Shown: positions 10,863 through 23,624 of the stretch, piece by piece
How positions within the stretch are numbered: the first letter of the stretch is position 1
Layout of the letters: every line of letters begins with the position of its first letter
NCBI GenBank assembly: GCA_907163345.1
Contig: CAJQUN010000524.1
Location: forward strand, 124,001-188,000
Source: Haberlea rhodopensis
Taxonomy: Eukaryota > Streptophyta > Magnoliopsida > Lamiales > Gesneriaceae
DNA length: 64,000 nt
Reading direction: 5' to 3'
Program-made: the position numbers and the translations under genes
The notes under the pieces: model-generated
Told to the model about the DNA's origin: nothing
Databases searched by the model: none
What the model saw: only the letters and a program-made list of their open reading frames with translations

Positions 10863-13595
10863 GATTCATACCCACGTAAAATGTGAATTGATCAGTATCT
10901 TCGAAAGATTAAAACATTTTTTTTTATGTATATGCAAATGTAGATACAGATACAAATACAAGCATGGTTCGCTGACCCGTTTGTTGGGTTGTTGTTCCAG
11001 TTCCATTGACATTCACAAAGTTTTTTAAAATTAAAAATATAAATATAATTTAGAAAAATTTTTAATGAAAAAATCAAAAAAATTGTAAAAAGTTGAGAAA
11101 ACTAAAAATATTCCGCAAAGCCCGCGATGGCCAATAAATCGCTGTTCCAGGCAGCGAAATCGTCGTTTCGTGACAGCCGCAAAATCACCGTTATAGTTAC
11201 ACATCCGTTTTAACCTAGAACTTTGCCGCGGTGTATGTCATTGGGTTGTTCCATCACTCCATGATTGATATTATGAACCATGGATACAATTGCAGATTGA
11301 CTCATTGCTTTTTTAGAACGATGCAGCTGGAGCTTTTCAATTTTTTTTCCGGAAGTGTGTTTTAGACAGGTTTTGAAAAACGTCATGGTTTGTCATATGT
11401 ATAGCTTATTTTTTGTTAGTTCACTCGCATAAAGTAGATTAAAAAGCAAAGGATGATGATAAAAAAAGGAAAAAAAGCAAAGATAATGTACCTTGTATTG
11501 CAAAGTTTTTTGCATTTGTATATTTACAAATACAATGTGAACCCAAGTTCATTGGATGAGATCACCATTAAATACCATGTACTGAACAATCAATTTAGAT
11601 TTTCTCATGGAAAAAATATCTAGCATTAACGATGTGGTGGAAAATCTTATCATATTGGGTAAAATCGCCTTGGTCCAATGGTTGCGGAGCAATTAGATAT
11701 TCATGGCTGGGATGGAATAGTGTCACCTCTGCTTAGACTACCCCTGCTCACTTGGCTCGTATGTGCGCAAATCATGAACAAATCTAGCACTCGGTCAAAA
11801 CCATGAAATAACAAGCATTAATTCCCTGAGAAGAATGCGGACGTGTATTGGTGCTAAGCAACAATTATGACAAAATAGATGCACATCGTGGACGGATCGT
11901 GGGCAGATCCGATTAATGTCGGAGGACAGTTAAGGAAGATATTCACAGATTGTAGGCAGATCACATTCCAAGATTTGCTGATCATTATTCAGGAAAATGC
12001 CCCTATAAGTACCAGTACCAGCAACATAAAGATGAATTTGATCGTTCCCAAAAAAATATTCTACATACATACCAGGTTTTTCGAATACTATAACACAGAA
12101 TCCGTTAAATTTGTTTGATTCTATATCCATTTGTTTTCTGAGCATTAACTTATAGTCGGAGTGGCCAATCCGAGCATCATCTCGGCACCCATCAAACCAT
12201 TTTGTTCTCAGGATTACCACTTCGAGACGTTCTGCTCCTACAAGAAGAATTTGTTGCTGAACCTCGTGATCTGGAATCCTACAATCACATCAATTAGCAC
12301 TTTAGATCTTTTACTATATTTGATATTATATTCTCGGGTCATTCGTTACGTATATTTAGACAAACCGATGAAATGTAGTTTTCTAACATTTTTTTACTAT
12401 CCCCATACGTCCCATGTAAAAAAAAGAAGAAGAAAAAAATTGCCCAAATAATGTTTCCATATAGAAAACCATACGTCTAAAAGAAGCAAAAAGCCTTACC
12501 ATTTGCTTTATTGCTCTCCGAAGTGGCAACCAAATAAGCCTTCTTAAGTGGTCGATGATATATGCTAAAATCGGGCCCGTGCGTTGGTTGCTTTTGGGTA
12601 TGGCTGGCCTGTCACGTCTTTGTTAAATAACATTTGGTCCAAGGCCCACGTGTGCATTATTCAACTTTTACACCATTCCTCCATTCTTATTAATTTAAGG
12701 GAAAATTGCGGGTCGATATCATAATAATTTAAATGGTTTTACAATTCAAATTTATAAATTATTTAAATATTTTTTTCCTGAAATTTCATGTGGTGTTTCG
12801 AGTATAACAATTATTCGTCAATAATAATGTAACGTCTAATAAAATGGACATGCTGTTTTAGGAGTAAAGTGATTGGATTTCTCCAATCCATTTTTGTATA
12901 ATGAAAACGAAATCTTATAATACTTTTTCCTAATTTTTTTTTTTTGAAGACCCTCTATTTGTTTATTTTTCATTTTTGCATTTTGTTTACTAAACGATTG
13001 AAAATTCAAATCAAATTGAATTCAAGCCATTGTCTTGCAAGCGCGTGGTCCCCACGACTTTGTCATTTCACGGGTCTATTTCATGTGTGTAATCCTTATC
13101 TAAATAATTTCGCCCTTTAAGTTGACTTAGTTTGGTCCACAAGAATGGAAAACAAAGGATTCGACTCTTGGAATATTTGATGCTATGGGTAGAGTGTCAT
13201 CGTGGTTCATGCATCATACATTAAAAATATTTTATTTAGAATATTCACAATTATTTTTAAAAATATATAAAATATGATTATCTATAACACAATAAATATA
13301 TCTACTGATATTCTCACGATAACAAATTAACAAGATGATTGACGCAATATAATCGAGTTCTGAAATTAAGATTTCAGGAATCAACATTCTACCATTTACC
13401 TAACTGCACTGAATTTCATTTTAATGACCAAAAATCATGTCCAGCCATTTGAGTCCTATAAAATGTAGTTTTATAAATGTAGTTTTATAGGCCAATACGG
13501 AATATTTTCATAATTAGGATCGTCACCGGTAACATAATCATATCATAACTCTCGGACCAAAATCCTAAAAAATAAATAAAACGGTTTTTCATAAA
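10863..13595. other. Intergenic DNA, no gene recognised
   Basis: No convincing gene. A 96-codon minus-strand ORF at 12220-11930 overlaps a plus-strand ORF of similar length and has no motif I recognise. A GC-richer patch at 11118-11240 contains repeated short motifs around CGAAATCG and may be a transposon relic. The remainder is AT-rich. Confidence 0.45.
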
Positions 13596-13600
13596 GGGTG

Positions 13601-14637
13601 TGACACCCGGACGGGTTAAACCCATAAAAACAGCTCATAGATCAGCCCTAGTTCAACCGAGCATACACAAAAAGTGACAGAATCAACACTTTGGAGCTCG
13701 CCCACTTGGCCTTGGGCGAGCTCACAGAGCTCACCCGAGGAGGGCGAGCTCACCAGCTCGTCTCAGTTGTTCGGTATTATTGGCCCTTCTGAGCTACGTC
13801 TCCAGAACTCCCAAGCAACCTCACTAGTTAAGTAAGCCAAACTACCAAGATTGTCTGCTCCCAACATGCCAAACTCCAAGAATGTGTAGCTCCCAACATG
13901 CATAGCTCCTAGCATGGGTAGCTCCAACACATGCGTAGCTCCGAGCATGCATAGCTCCTATCATACCTATCTCCAAACATGTGTAGCTCCAAGCATGCCT
14001 AGCTCCTAGCTTTGAGCATGCCTAGCTCCCAGCATGCTACACTCAAAGCATGCCAACAACTTGGTTTAGTCAAACTAGTGGGCTAGCTCAGAGCTCGCCC
14101 ATGCCACCTACCAAGCGGGCTTAGAGCTTGCCCGACGTCCTTTCTGGCCCATGTTGGCATGGATGAGCTAAAATTCATAGCACACCCTCGCAAATTAGAT
14201 AAAAAGTATGACACAGATCTTCAAGTACGAATTGGATCCTAAAAGCTGCAGGCACATTTTACGGGGAAAGTAACATCCTCTGGTCCCCGGCATAAATCAG
14301 ATCCTAAAGGCTGCAAGCATATCGTACGGGGAGAGTGACACCTACTGGTCCCCGGCTCTGGGATCCTGGTCCCCACCCTTAGCTTCAGTAAATGTCACAT
14401 AAGCTCCTGACATGCGGTTAAAGGATGTCTCCCTTCCCTCTCCCTATAAATATTAAGCCCATCTCGTTACTCTACCTTTTACTTATTTCTAACTTGAGCG
14501 TCGGAGGGGACTCGCCAGGACATCCTTCTGGCTCTCTTCTCACACTTGTTCGTGATTTCAGGCCTCACCAGCACTCGGAGTTGTTACCAGCACCCTCCAT
14601 CCGTCGGAAAGAGGACATCTCATTTTAGCAAGCATCA
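13601..14637 (+). repeat. 5' LTR of Tat-like element
   Basis: Starts TGACACCCGG and ends AGCAAGCATCA. A TATA box (TATAAATAT) lies at 14444-14452. The stretch 13855-14060 is a minisatellite of about 18-20 bp built on AGCTCCNAGCATGCCT. The partner LTR at 22628-23619 carries the same minisatellite with different copy order. Confidence 0.75.
14444..14452 (+). promoter_or_regulatory. LTR TATA box
   Basis: TATAAATAT follows a CCCTTCCCTCTCC stretch. The right LTR has the matching TATAAATAC at 23372-23380. Confidence 0.5.
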
Positions 14638-15412
14638 TTTGACGAAGTCTGTGGGAAACTAGAGCAAAGACGTTGAGATGACGAGTAGAGGAGAACCAAC
14701 AAACGGAATCACATACGAAACAAAGAATGAACAAGCGGCCCCGGTGAAGTGCTTGGGAAGCCGAACCTGGTATCACTTCCCTCGTTCGCTACTTACCCCG
14801 TAGTGGAGACCCTTTGTGAAGAATCAAGCTTCACCGATTACCAGAGATCTTAGACCTTCGCCAAATCGTGAGAATGTTGAGGTCAATCTATGTCATGTTG
14901 AGATTGTAGCAAGAAGACCTAGAGGGGGGCCCAACTAATGAATGAAACGCGGAATGGTACCTAAATACTAAGACTGTAGCAAGGAGAGTGAGCTTTTGTC
15001 TAAGAGAAAGAAAGCTCATTATCCCTTACAATCTTGGAGGAGAAGTTTTCCTTCAACTTTGTGTTGCCAAATAAGAGAGAATATGTTTGAGACCACGACC
15101 TGGTGTACCATTTGGGTAGATCACCCTCTTTTACCCCAATGCTCTGACAGAGTCGAGTATTGTGAGTTCTTGTACATGCCCAGCAGGTATCCTTCGTGGA
15201 TGACTTCCAGCAGCTCCTTCCCTTCGAGGCAAGCTCTCAACACTTCATCTCTCATGGATGAGTCTCAGCAGGTATCCTTCTTGGGCAAGGTCCAGCAACT
15301 CCTTCCCTTCATGGACGAACTCTCAACACTTCATCGCTCATGGATAAGTCCCAGTATGTCACCCATCCTGCCGAGTTCGAGCATGTCATCCATTTCAAAG
15401 ATGAGTTCCAGC
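14638..15412 (+). pseudogene. Tat-like interior: primer-binding site relic, gag start relic, 84-bp repeats
   Basis: Directly after the LTR comes a mutated primer-binding motif. An ATG at 14678 opens a frame MTSRGEPTNGITYETKNEQ that resembles the N-terminus of gypsy gag but ends within about 50 codons. From about 15180 to 15355 two copies of an about 84-bp unit (CAGCAGGTATCCTTC at 15181 and 15265) follow. The 146-codon ORF running through them is most likely a by-product of the repeats. A diverged duplicate of 14815-14960 recurs at 18295-18440. Confidence 0.45.
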
Positions 15413-15417
15413 ATGTT
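15413..15417. repeat. Target-site duplication ATGTT (left)
   Basis: Matches ATGTT at 17672-17676 around the solo LTR 15418-17671. Confidence 0.85.
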
Positions 15418-17671
15418 TGTGATATCCGGAAATTAATTGTGTTAATCTCAGAGTGATTATGATTCATAATGGATTTTACCTGGGTAATTATGAGATAATT
15501 ACGATGTTGAGACTCCAAATGATTTTAATTCGATATCGAGGTTGTCGGATCTAAGGGTTGAGATTTATTCTTGAGGTGTTAAACCTTGGAATTATGGTGG
15601 TAGTGGGATTTGGAGTCTGAGGAACTTTGGATTGAGGTTTGTGATGTAATTTGAGTGAGTGTTAGATAATTATTGAACACGCATGATTTTTAATGAGTTA
15701 TGGTGCGGGTATTTGAGACTCGAAGTTTTGGAGCCTTGGTACTATATATACCAAGTGGACTCGGTGTTCAGTCATTGCGCTTGTTTCTCTCCCTCTACTC
15801 TATCTCCATCTCTCACCCTTTTCCTTTCCCTTTTTCCTTTCCCTTTCTCCTCCCATGGAAGAATCGTGCAAGGCTCGACCTTGGAACAGAATTTCTCGAA
15901 GATAATTGGGTAATATTCCTCCCCTCGCTTTTATCTTCGTATTGGTAGTAATTTTATGGTGTTTTGTGGTGTATGGTTATGGATTTGGGTTTTGGGGATT
16001 TTTTGTTAAATTGTTAAGGTGTTGTTCTTGGCGTTTTTAATGACTTTTAATGGAGTATTTGAAGTAGTGAAGGTGTTGGGGGTGTTGGATTTAAGTTTGG
16101 GTGTCAAAAACACAATTGAAACTAAAATTTTTTGGAAAAATCACAGGTCGCTATCGATCGTGGCGTTGGCGCCGATCGATCGCGACACATCGCTGAAATT
16201 TGATGGCGATAAACAGTAACCGCGATCTATCGTGAGAAGCCACTGATCGATCACGATGAGGCAGTCGATTTTGGCAATCGATCAACGTGGATTGTCGATC
16301 AATCGCGGCCCCTGTTTATTTATTTTTTCAAATGTTGTGGAAATGATGGGATTTTGGAATTGGGGTATGTTTGGTAGATTTTCTTAGCGATGTCTACATT
16401 CCAATGGAAATATTACACTTTGAAATGAAATGGTTTGAATTGAACTGTAGTCGGTTATGTACTACTCGTTCGAGTTAATCGATAACTCACTGAATGTAGG
16501 GCAAAATGGGATGTCTTGGTTAGTATACAGAGTTCTATATTTATGATTAATCATCGTGATAAGATGTGTATTTGGGGGTTGAGTACATGCTTGAGCAAGT
16601 GGTTGTGTACTTTTAATTGATTGTGAGTTATTAACTGTGTATAGCAAATAATTCACTGGATCTTGGGTCAAGGCAAGGTTTGGCTCTTGTGATTGGACTA
16701 TAAGGTATGTGTAACGTACGAGCATAGTTATATATATTATTGTCATGTTTATGAATAATACATGGTTGTTGCAATCATTATGATATGCATTGAGAATTAT
16801 GTGATGCCGCTATTGGTCGAGCAATGAGAATAATGCGGCCGCTGTTGAGCGAGCATTGGTTATGATACCGCCGCTATTGAGCGAGCGATGGGACACAATG
16901 CGGTGAAACTGGGAAATCATTAATTGAGATGTATGTGATTTCTGTAAATCATTAGTGTAATGGTTTAACTATATTTGATTATGAAATTGGCATTGTAGAA
17001 TGACTTAAGTTAATTAATGTAATGTTAACTGATTTTGGGAGTCTGGTGGTTTTGGCTATTGTGAGAACATGAACAACATAGGAGACCCCATATGATGATG
17101 GTATTATACATGGAGTACCTTTTAAATTTACAGCTTTATATTCCGTAAACTATGAAATGTGATATTGATGTTATTAAGATTGTATGATTGGTATGCTTAC
17201 CCCGTGTGATGGTTGTTTATGTTAGAACAGGTAGAACAGGTACAACATTGGCTCTGCAGTTGAGTTCGATCCATTGATTGGAAATGCTCTCAGGGATGAG
17301 GTACCAATATTGGTATTGGGTAATATGCTTATGCAATAGATACGCATTTACTTATTCAATGCTCGCATGTGAGCATTTTTATGTTTATTTGGATTGTATA
17401 AGGGCTTGAGATTTCTCTTTTCATTTATGATGTGCGCCAATTAATTATGAAAAATTGCATGATGAATTGAGAACATGTAAGTGTATTATGAGGTGTATAT
17501 TTATGCTAGTTGTATTGAGAATTGAGCATTAAGTGAATTAATGTCAAAAAATTTACAGATGACATGTTAATGTTATTGAAGTGTGTATAAGAGTTCCCCT
17601 AATGTGATAAAAGTATGCACCTTTAAGTGTGATAACACACTAATAGCGGGTTAAGGTGGCGAGGCCTTACA
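15418..17671 (+). mobile_element. Solo LTR, Tekay-like gypsy
   Basis: A 2254-bp block that begins TGTGATATCCGG, ends GAGGCCTTACA and is flanked by ATGTT on both sides. There is no primer-binding site, internal coding region or polypurine tract, so it is best read as a solo LTR. A TATA box (TATATATA) lies at 15743-15750 and is followed by a C/T-rich leader. GATCGATC-type motifs cluster at 16150-16310. A short imperfect repeat around GCCGCTGTTGAGCGAGC occupies 16803-16895. The block lies inside the Tat-like element, so it is younger than that element. Confidence 0.8.
15743..15750 (+). promoter_or_regulatory. LTR TATA box
   Basis: TATATATA within GGTACTATATATACCAAG, about 325 bp into the LTR, followed by a pyrimidine-rich stretch. 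Confidence 0.45.
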
Positions 17672-17676
17672 ATGTT

Positions 17677-18765
17677 GCTCATCCGACCATGTTCCGGCAT
17701 GTCACCCATCCAGATGAGCTCCTAGCATGCCATCCATCTGACCGAGCTCCCGGCAGACCACCCTCGTTGGCGAGCTCCAAAAACTTTGCTTCTTTAAGCC
17801 GAACTCCCAGTACTCCATCCCCATATGGGAAGTCCCAGTAACTCCTACCTCAGGGCCAAACTCAACCTTTGCTCCGCAACCGAGCACGTAGGTGAGCACA
17901 TCCTTAGCTCTGCCCCGATCGGAGCACATCTTTAGCTCTGAGGGCGAGTACATCTTTAGCTACGCAGGCGAACACACACCCGAGCACATCCTTAACTCAA
18001 CAAAATATGCATTTGAGCACATCCTTATCTCTGTAGGCGAGAGTCAAGCACATTCTTGGCTCCACATCTAAGCATGCAGCCAAGCACATCCTTAGCACCA
18101 CAGCCGAACGAATCCTTTGCTTCGCAGTCAAGCTCATCCTCGGTTCCAAAGAAGGAGGACATCCTTAGTGCCCCAACCTGTAGCTCATCCTTAGCTTGTC
18201 GGAACCAGGGTAATAGAATGCCCTCGGGCGAAAAACTGGGGGAACACGAGCATGCGAGAACCAGCACAGTCCATTACCAACAAGAATAGGATGATCTCAA
18301 GAAGAATCAAACTTCTCCAGTAACGGAGATCCTTGACCGTCCAAATCATGATAAGTGTTAAGGTCTGGCAAATTCATTCATAAGGAGTAACTCCCCTCCC
18401 AAGTGCGGGACACCAGAAGTCAACCAACGAATGAACAACATGTAGAACAAAGTCAAAATGTTGAGGCAACAACTGGGGAACAAAGCTACTGCTTGAGAGA
18501 AGAAAAATATATTCCATGTTTTACAGTAACCCAAAGAAATGAGATTCAATAAAACTTCAAGCAACCAAGTGTAATTATGCATTGATATTGTGAGGGAGCC
18601 AATTGCCGGATGTAACTGAATACACTCGTGAGGTCGGGCTAGCAATGATTCAGCATTCTAAAACCAATCCCGGGACGAACACCCAAAATATCATCTCTTA
18701 CTGTCGAGCTCCCAGCGTGTCATGTACGATGAAGCTACTAGTCAGCCCTGTTTACCTAACCTGTC
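17677..18765 (+). repeat. Tat-like interior: short tandem repeats, no gene
   Basis: 17700-18200 is built from degenerate units of about 20-40 bp around GAGCACATCCTTAGCTC. 18295-18440 is a diverged second copy of 14815-14960. Short ORFs on both strands arise from the repeat composition. No retroviral protein motif is visible. Confidence 0.6.
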
Positions 18766-18873
18766 TTGGTTACGCCCGATACAGGATCAGCTGAGCTGCG
18801 GTTACGCCGTGCCTTGGTTAGGCCAAGTGCCTTTCAGATGTCTTTACCCAACCTGTCGCGGTTACACCCGACA
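18766..18873 (+). repeat. Left part of 100-bp tandem array
   Basis: Carries the same unit as 21336-21890 (GGTTACGCC..CCTTGGTTA..GTGCCTTTCAG). It was separated from the rest by the solo LTR insertion. Confidence 0.75.
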
Positions 18874-18878
18874 GAGTA
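18874..18878. repeat. Target-site duplication GAGTA (left)
   Basis: Matches GAGTA at 21331-21335 around the solo LTR 18879-21330. Confidence 0.85.
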
Positions 18879-21330
18879 TGTGAGGGCCCAATCCTAATCA
18901 TGTGATTAATGATCACACAATGATAATTATAGCGTAAACATCGGAAGATTAGTTTAACATTTATTAAAATGTGGCCCTAAAAATTTCGGCATGACCTCAT
19001 CGCACGAGGAACATACCACCAACACAAATCAACATATACTGAAAATATATATATACCACCAGTTTCAAATCCATCAACATAAACCAGCATACGTAAATCA
19101 AACTAGGCTAAAATAAATTAAATATACATAGACTCGTCACACTACAGGGATACATCCCTGGTACAAAGACTACTGGGATAAACAAGAGTAAAACCTCAAG
19201 TGTGACTCCCACAGGACGTGCCCTCTCTGGCGTCCTGTCACCTGTACCACCTGCCATTGTCCACACACAAAGACAACAACAGCCCCCCTTGGGGTGAGCA
19301 ATAGCCCAATATGGAACGATCATAGAATATACATCATGTATCTATAAAATGATATATGAAATGAAATGCAATGCAATGCATGTCATGTCGGTCTCATATC
19401 GTACACCCATCCAATGCGTATATCTGAATCAATAAACGAAAGTACAACCATATCAGAATAGTTCGAGCCTGTCAAGCCTATAGGGTATCCAGACGGATGG
19501 ACGTCGGCGAAGCGCCACCAACCCCAGGTCCTGACATCACATAATCATATAGGGATATCCAGACGGATGACATCAGCAAGGTGCCACCAATCCCCGTCTC
19601 AACAACTCATATCAATCAAAGGGGACCACGATTCCCTATGCCTATCGGGCCATGTAATGCCAACATAGTATCGCAGTACCAATCCCCAATGTTCGATATC
19701 AAAATCCAAGGAATATCAGGGTATTCAAGGATATAGCTCAACGTGTATGTCATGCATCGATGTATGTATAAAAAGGATGTGTGTTAACAAAACATTTATT
19801 TTTCATACACAGATGTGCCAATCATGCATGTTATGAATGCCACATAATTTAAATAAAATCACGTAGCCACATAATCTCACGTAATTCACATAAAGTCAAC
19901 AAATCATATATCAAATGATACAGATATCTGTCGTATGTTATCCGATCGCAACATACCTTTCTTTCTCGATCTACAAGGGAACTTGAGCTTGTAGGGTCGA
20001 AGTAGTCACTGCATATCAATATAAATTCACAATTGAATAAACTAATCATTAAAAATTGGTTATCAATTTTAGTCACAGCTTAACCAATTTAGGGTAATTA
20101 AATTGATGCGATTACATCATAATTTAATTTGCTAACTTATTTTTCACCAATTCAAATTATTATTCAACAATTATAGTCCAAATTAACTGGTAATTATCGA
20201 AACAAAGTCGGAAAAATCGGATATCAAATTTTACCCAATTTCTCACACAGTTCACGCACGCATTTCGTACGATTCCGGCGAGCTCCGGCGGAGGTAGAGG
20301 CGGCGACCGGTGTAGAACGTTTCGTCTAGGTGCAAGGAAGAGATTCGGTGCCTTGGCTTCATCCAATTCGTAGTAGATTCGAAGAAATCGAACCAAAAGC
20401 ACTCAAACCCTAGTATGCTCGACTTCGTCCGTTCCAGGGTAAAATCGAAGCACTTTTCAAACACCAAATTTCGATTATCTGGTATGGAAAGATGCGCCTT
20501 TGAGTTGTGAACACGGTGGCAGGTCGGTCTTGTCGTTAGGTGGTCGGACGGCGGCGAACGGATCGGATAAGTACACGGTGGTCGGTTGTCGTGCGAGCAG
20601 TGTGTGTTTTCGCACCTTTTAGTAGGTGTCCACGATCTGTGTATGTTTACACATTTTACTGTGTGTTTTACATCCTATACTTATATATATTAATTCCCGA
20701 CCAATTATGAACATCAGGATGGCACCGATGTACTGGTGCATGTGCATCACATGTACAGTCCACACCTAACTTCATGTCCTTATTTGAATCACAAAAATTA
20801 AATCTTTCGATTTAATGCAAATTTATATTTATTAAATCATTTTAATAAATTTCGGTGTTAATCCGAATATTCCAAAAATATATTTGTCATTACAGTCCAC
20901 ACCTAACTTCATGTCCTTATTTGAATCACAAAAATTAAATCTTTCGATTTAATGCAAATTTATATTTATTAAATCATTTTAATAAATTTCGGTGTTAATC
21001 CGAATATTCCAAAAATATATTTGTCATTCACCATGTTCTGACCCGACTGTCAATTGACATGTACACGGTCAATTTTCACTCTCATTAATTAGATTATATT
21101 CTCATTAATTAAATTCTAACTAATTAAAAAATTAATGTACAAATTGTACTGAATTCTCATTATCAAATATCGAGACATCACATTTACAAAATGTGAAGTA
21201 CGATATCGAGTTGTTATCAAAGATAATATTCCACATGTTTATTCTCAACCATATGATTGACATAAGATTAATCACATAATTGTTGAGAAGTTAAACATGA
21301 TTTCCGATAATACGGTACGAGGGCCTTACA
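18879..21330 (-). mobile_element. Solo LTR, Tekay-like gypsy
   Basis: A 2452-bp block that on the plus strand begins TGTGAGGGCCC and ends GAGGGCCTTACA, flanked by GAGTA. Read on the minus strand it starts TGTAAGGCCCTCGTACC, a start typical of chromoviral LTRs, and has a TATA box (TATATATAAG) at 20680-20689. A perfect tandem duplication of 137 bp occupies 20754-21027. There is no internal coding sequence. It landed inside the 100-bp repeat array of the Tat-like element. Confidence 0.8.
20754..21027. repeat. 137-bp perfect tandem duplication inside solo LTR
   Basis: Copies 20754-20890 and 20891-21027 look identical by eye, which implies a recent duplication after the LTR was formed. Confidence 0.85.
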
Positions 21331-21335
21331 GAGTA

Positions 21336-22060
21336 TCAGTCGAGCTGCGGTTACACCGAGCTCATTTGCCTTGGTTACGCCAAGTGACTTTCAGGGATGT
21401 TTACCCAACCTGCTGCGGTTACGCCCGGCAAAGGATCAGCTGAGCTGTGGTTACATTGAGCTCATTTGCCTTGGTTATGCCAAGTGCCTTTCAGGGGTGT
21501 TTACTCAACCTGTCGCGGTTACGCCCGGCAGAGGATCAGCCGAGCTATGGTTACGCCGAGCTCATTTGCCTTGGTTATGTCAAGTGCCTTTCAGGGGTGT
21601 TTATCCAACCTGTTGCGGTTACGCCCGACAGAGGATCAGCTGAGCTGTGGTTACGCCGAGCTCATTTGCCTTGGTTACACCAAGCGCCTTCAGTGGTGAT
21701 TACCCATCCTACTGCGGTTGCACCCTGCAAAGGGTCAGACGAGCTATGGTTGCATTGAGCTCATATGCTTTGGTTACGCCAAGTGTCTTTCAAGTATGCT
21801 TACCCAACATGTCGCGGTTACGCCCGGCAGAGGATCAGCAGAGTTACGGTTACGCCGAGCTCATTCACATTGGTTATGCCAAGTGCCTTCAGGGGTGTTT
21901 ATCCTCCTTGATTACGTCAATTGTCTTCAGGGGTGTTTACCTAACTCGCCTTGGTTACACCAAGTGCCTTCAGTGGTGTTTACCTGGCCCGTCTTGGTTA
22001 CGCCAAGTGCTATCAGGGGTGTTTACCCAATTCGCTTTGATTATTCCAAGCATTGGTTAT
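21336..22060 (+). repeat. 100-bp tandem array (main part) and 50-bp derivatives
   Basis: Units start with GGTTAC..GAGCTCATTTGCC at 21349, 21449, 21549, 21649, 21748 and 21848, a period of 100 bp (once 99). From about 21890 to 22060 the array continues as shorter units of about 50-60 bp around TTGGTTACGCCAAGTGCC. The overlapping ORFs here (90-159 codons in all forward frames) follow from the repeat and are not taken as genes. Confidence 0.85.
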
Positions 22061-22627
22061 TTAAAATCTTTTTCGAGGACGCCAAGTGGCCGAACTGCGG
22101 AGAAGGTCTATTTATCCGACCTCTAGCCCAGCTTCCGAGCTCTAACCCAACTCCTGATCTGTAGTCCAGCGTCCGAGCTCTAGCCCATCGTTCAAGCTCT
22201 TTTATGTTCTAGTTTTAATTCAGCATTCGCACAGCATTTGGCTGCACCCGGGCGAGCTAATCAGCTTGCCCCAGCCTCCTCCGGGTCATGGGCGAGCTCA
22301 TAACTCGACCAGTACTGGCCCCGACGACTGTTGGCCGCGAACATACAAGCCTATGCATTGATGGCTTGTCTAGTCAAAGTCAAGTCCTTGCATTACCAAC
22401 TTGCCTAGTCAAGATCAAATCCTTGCATCTCTAGCTTGTCAAGCCAAGTCCAAGTTCATGCTTTGATTATATGTCTTGACGTAGTAAAAGTTTAAATTTG
22501 GAAATTGATTACATGCATCGATCAAGTCATTTGGCGCCTATCCCTTTATCGTCTATCGACTAGTGGGAAACATCACCCGCATCCTAGTTTTCACCTTCGA
22601 TTCAACTCGGACTCGATGGGGGAGTAG

Positions 22628-23619
22628 TGTTACCCGGACAGGTCAAACCCGTAAAAATAGCTCATAGCCTTAGTTCACCCGAACATACATGAAAAGTGAC
22701 TGAATCATAACTTTGAGCTCGCCCACTTGGCCTTGGGCGAGCTGGGAGCTTGCCCAAGGTGGCCGAGCTCACCAGCTCGTCTCTGTTGTTCGGCCTTGTT
22801 GGTCTTTCTGAGCTATGTCTCCAGAACTCCCAAGCAACCTCACTAGTCAGGTAAGCCAAACTATCAATATTGTCTAGCTCCCAACATGCCTAGCTCCCAA
22901 CATGCGTAGCTCCAAGCATGCCTATCTCCCTCCCAGCATGCGTAGCTCTAAACATGCGTAACTCCAAGCATGCCTAGTTCCTAGCTCCGAGCATGCCAAG
23001 CTCTCAGCATGCCTAGCTCCAAACATTTTTAGCTCCAAGCATGGATAGCTTCTAGCTCTGAGCATGCCTAGTTTCCAGCATGCTACACTCAAAGCATGCC
23101 AATAACTTGGTTTAGTCAAACTAGTGGGCAAACTCAGAGCTCGCAGACATATCGAACGGGGAATCGGATCCAAAAAGTTGCAGGCATATCATACGGGGAA
23201 AGTGACATCCTCTGGTTCCCGGCATAAAGCATATCATAAAGCATGTGATCATATCATAGGGGAGAGTGACACCTACTGGTCCCCGGCTCTGGGACCTCCC
23301 CACCCTTAGCTTCAGAAGATGTCATCTAGGCTCCTGACATGCGGTTAAAGACTGCCTCCCTTCCCTCTCCCTATAAATACAAGGTTTGTTGACGAGAAAA
23401 TGTATTCGCTCTACTCATAATATTAAGCTCATCTCGTTACTCTGTCCTTTTGCCGATTTCTCACTTGAGCGTCCGAGGGGACTCGTCGAGACATTCTTCT
23501 GGTTCCCTCTCACACTTGTTTGTGATTTCAGGCATCACCAGCATTCAGAGCTGTTATCGGAATTGTTGACATCACCCTCTATCCACCGGAAAGAGGACAT
23601 CTTATTTTAGCAAGCATCA
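22628..23619 (+). repeat. 3' LTR of Tat-like element
   Basis: Preceded by the purine tract GATGGGGGAGTAG at 22615-22627. Starts TGTTACCCGG and ends AGCAAGCATCA. It contains the AGCATGCCTAGCTCC minisatellite at 22880-23095 and TATA box TATAAATAC. It differs from the left LTR by many substitutions and some indels. Confidence 0.75.
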
Positions 23620-23624
23620 GTGTG

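Larger units (their letters stand above)
13601..23619 (+). mobile_element. Tat/Retand-like gypsy element without pol, split by two solo LTRs
   Basis: Two diverged LTRs (13601-14637 and 22628-23619) enclose an interior that, minus two later insertions, is about 3.3 kb. After the left LTR comes TTTGACGAAGTCTGTGGGAA, a mutated form of the usual gypsy primer-binding motif TTGGCGCCGTCTGTGGG. Before the right LTR comes the purine tract GATGGGGGAGTAG. The LTRs carry CTTGAGCGTCSGAGGGGACT, a block typical of this group. No protease, RT or integrase is present; the interior is mostly tandem repeats. Flanks GGGTG and GTGTG could be a TSD with one mismatch. Confidence 0.75.

Noticed and set aside
11930..12220. 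96-codon minus-strand ORF
   Set aside because: No recognisable motif, overlaps a similar ORF on the other strand, and no neighbouring gene structure.
14996..15436. 146-codon ORF with Ser-rich C-terminus
   Set aside because: Runs through the 84-bp repeats and into the solo LTR; no motif.
21371..22164. Several overlapping ORFs of 77-159 codons
   Set aside because: Products of the 100-bp tandem array in a non-coding retrotransposon interior.
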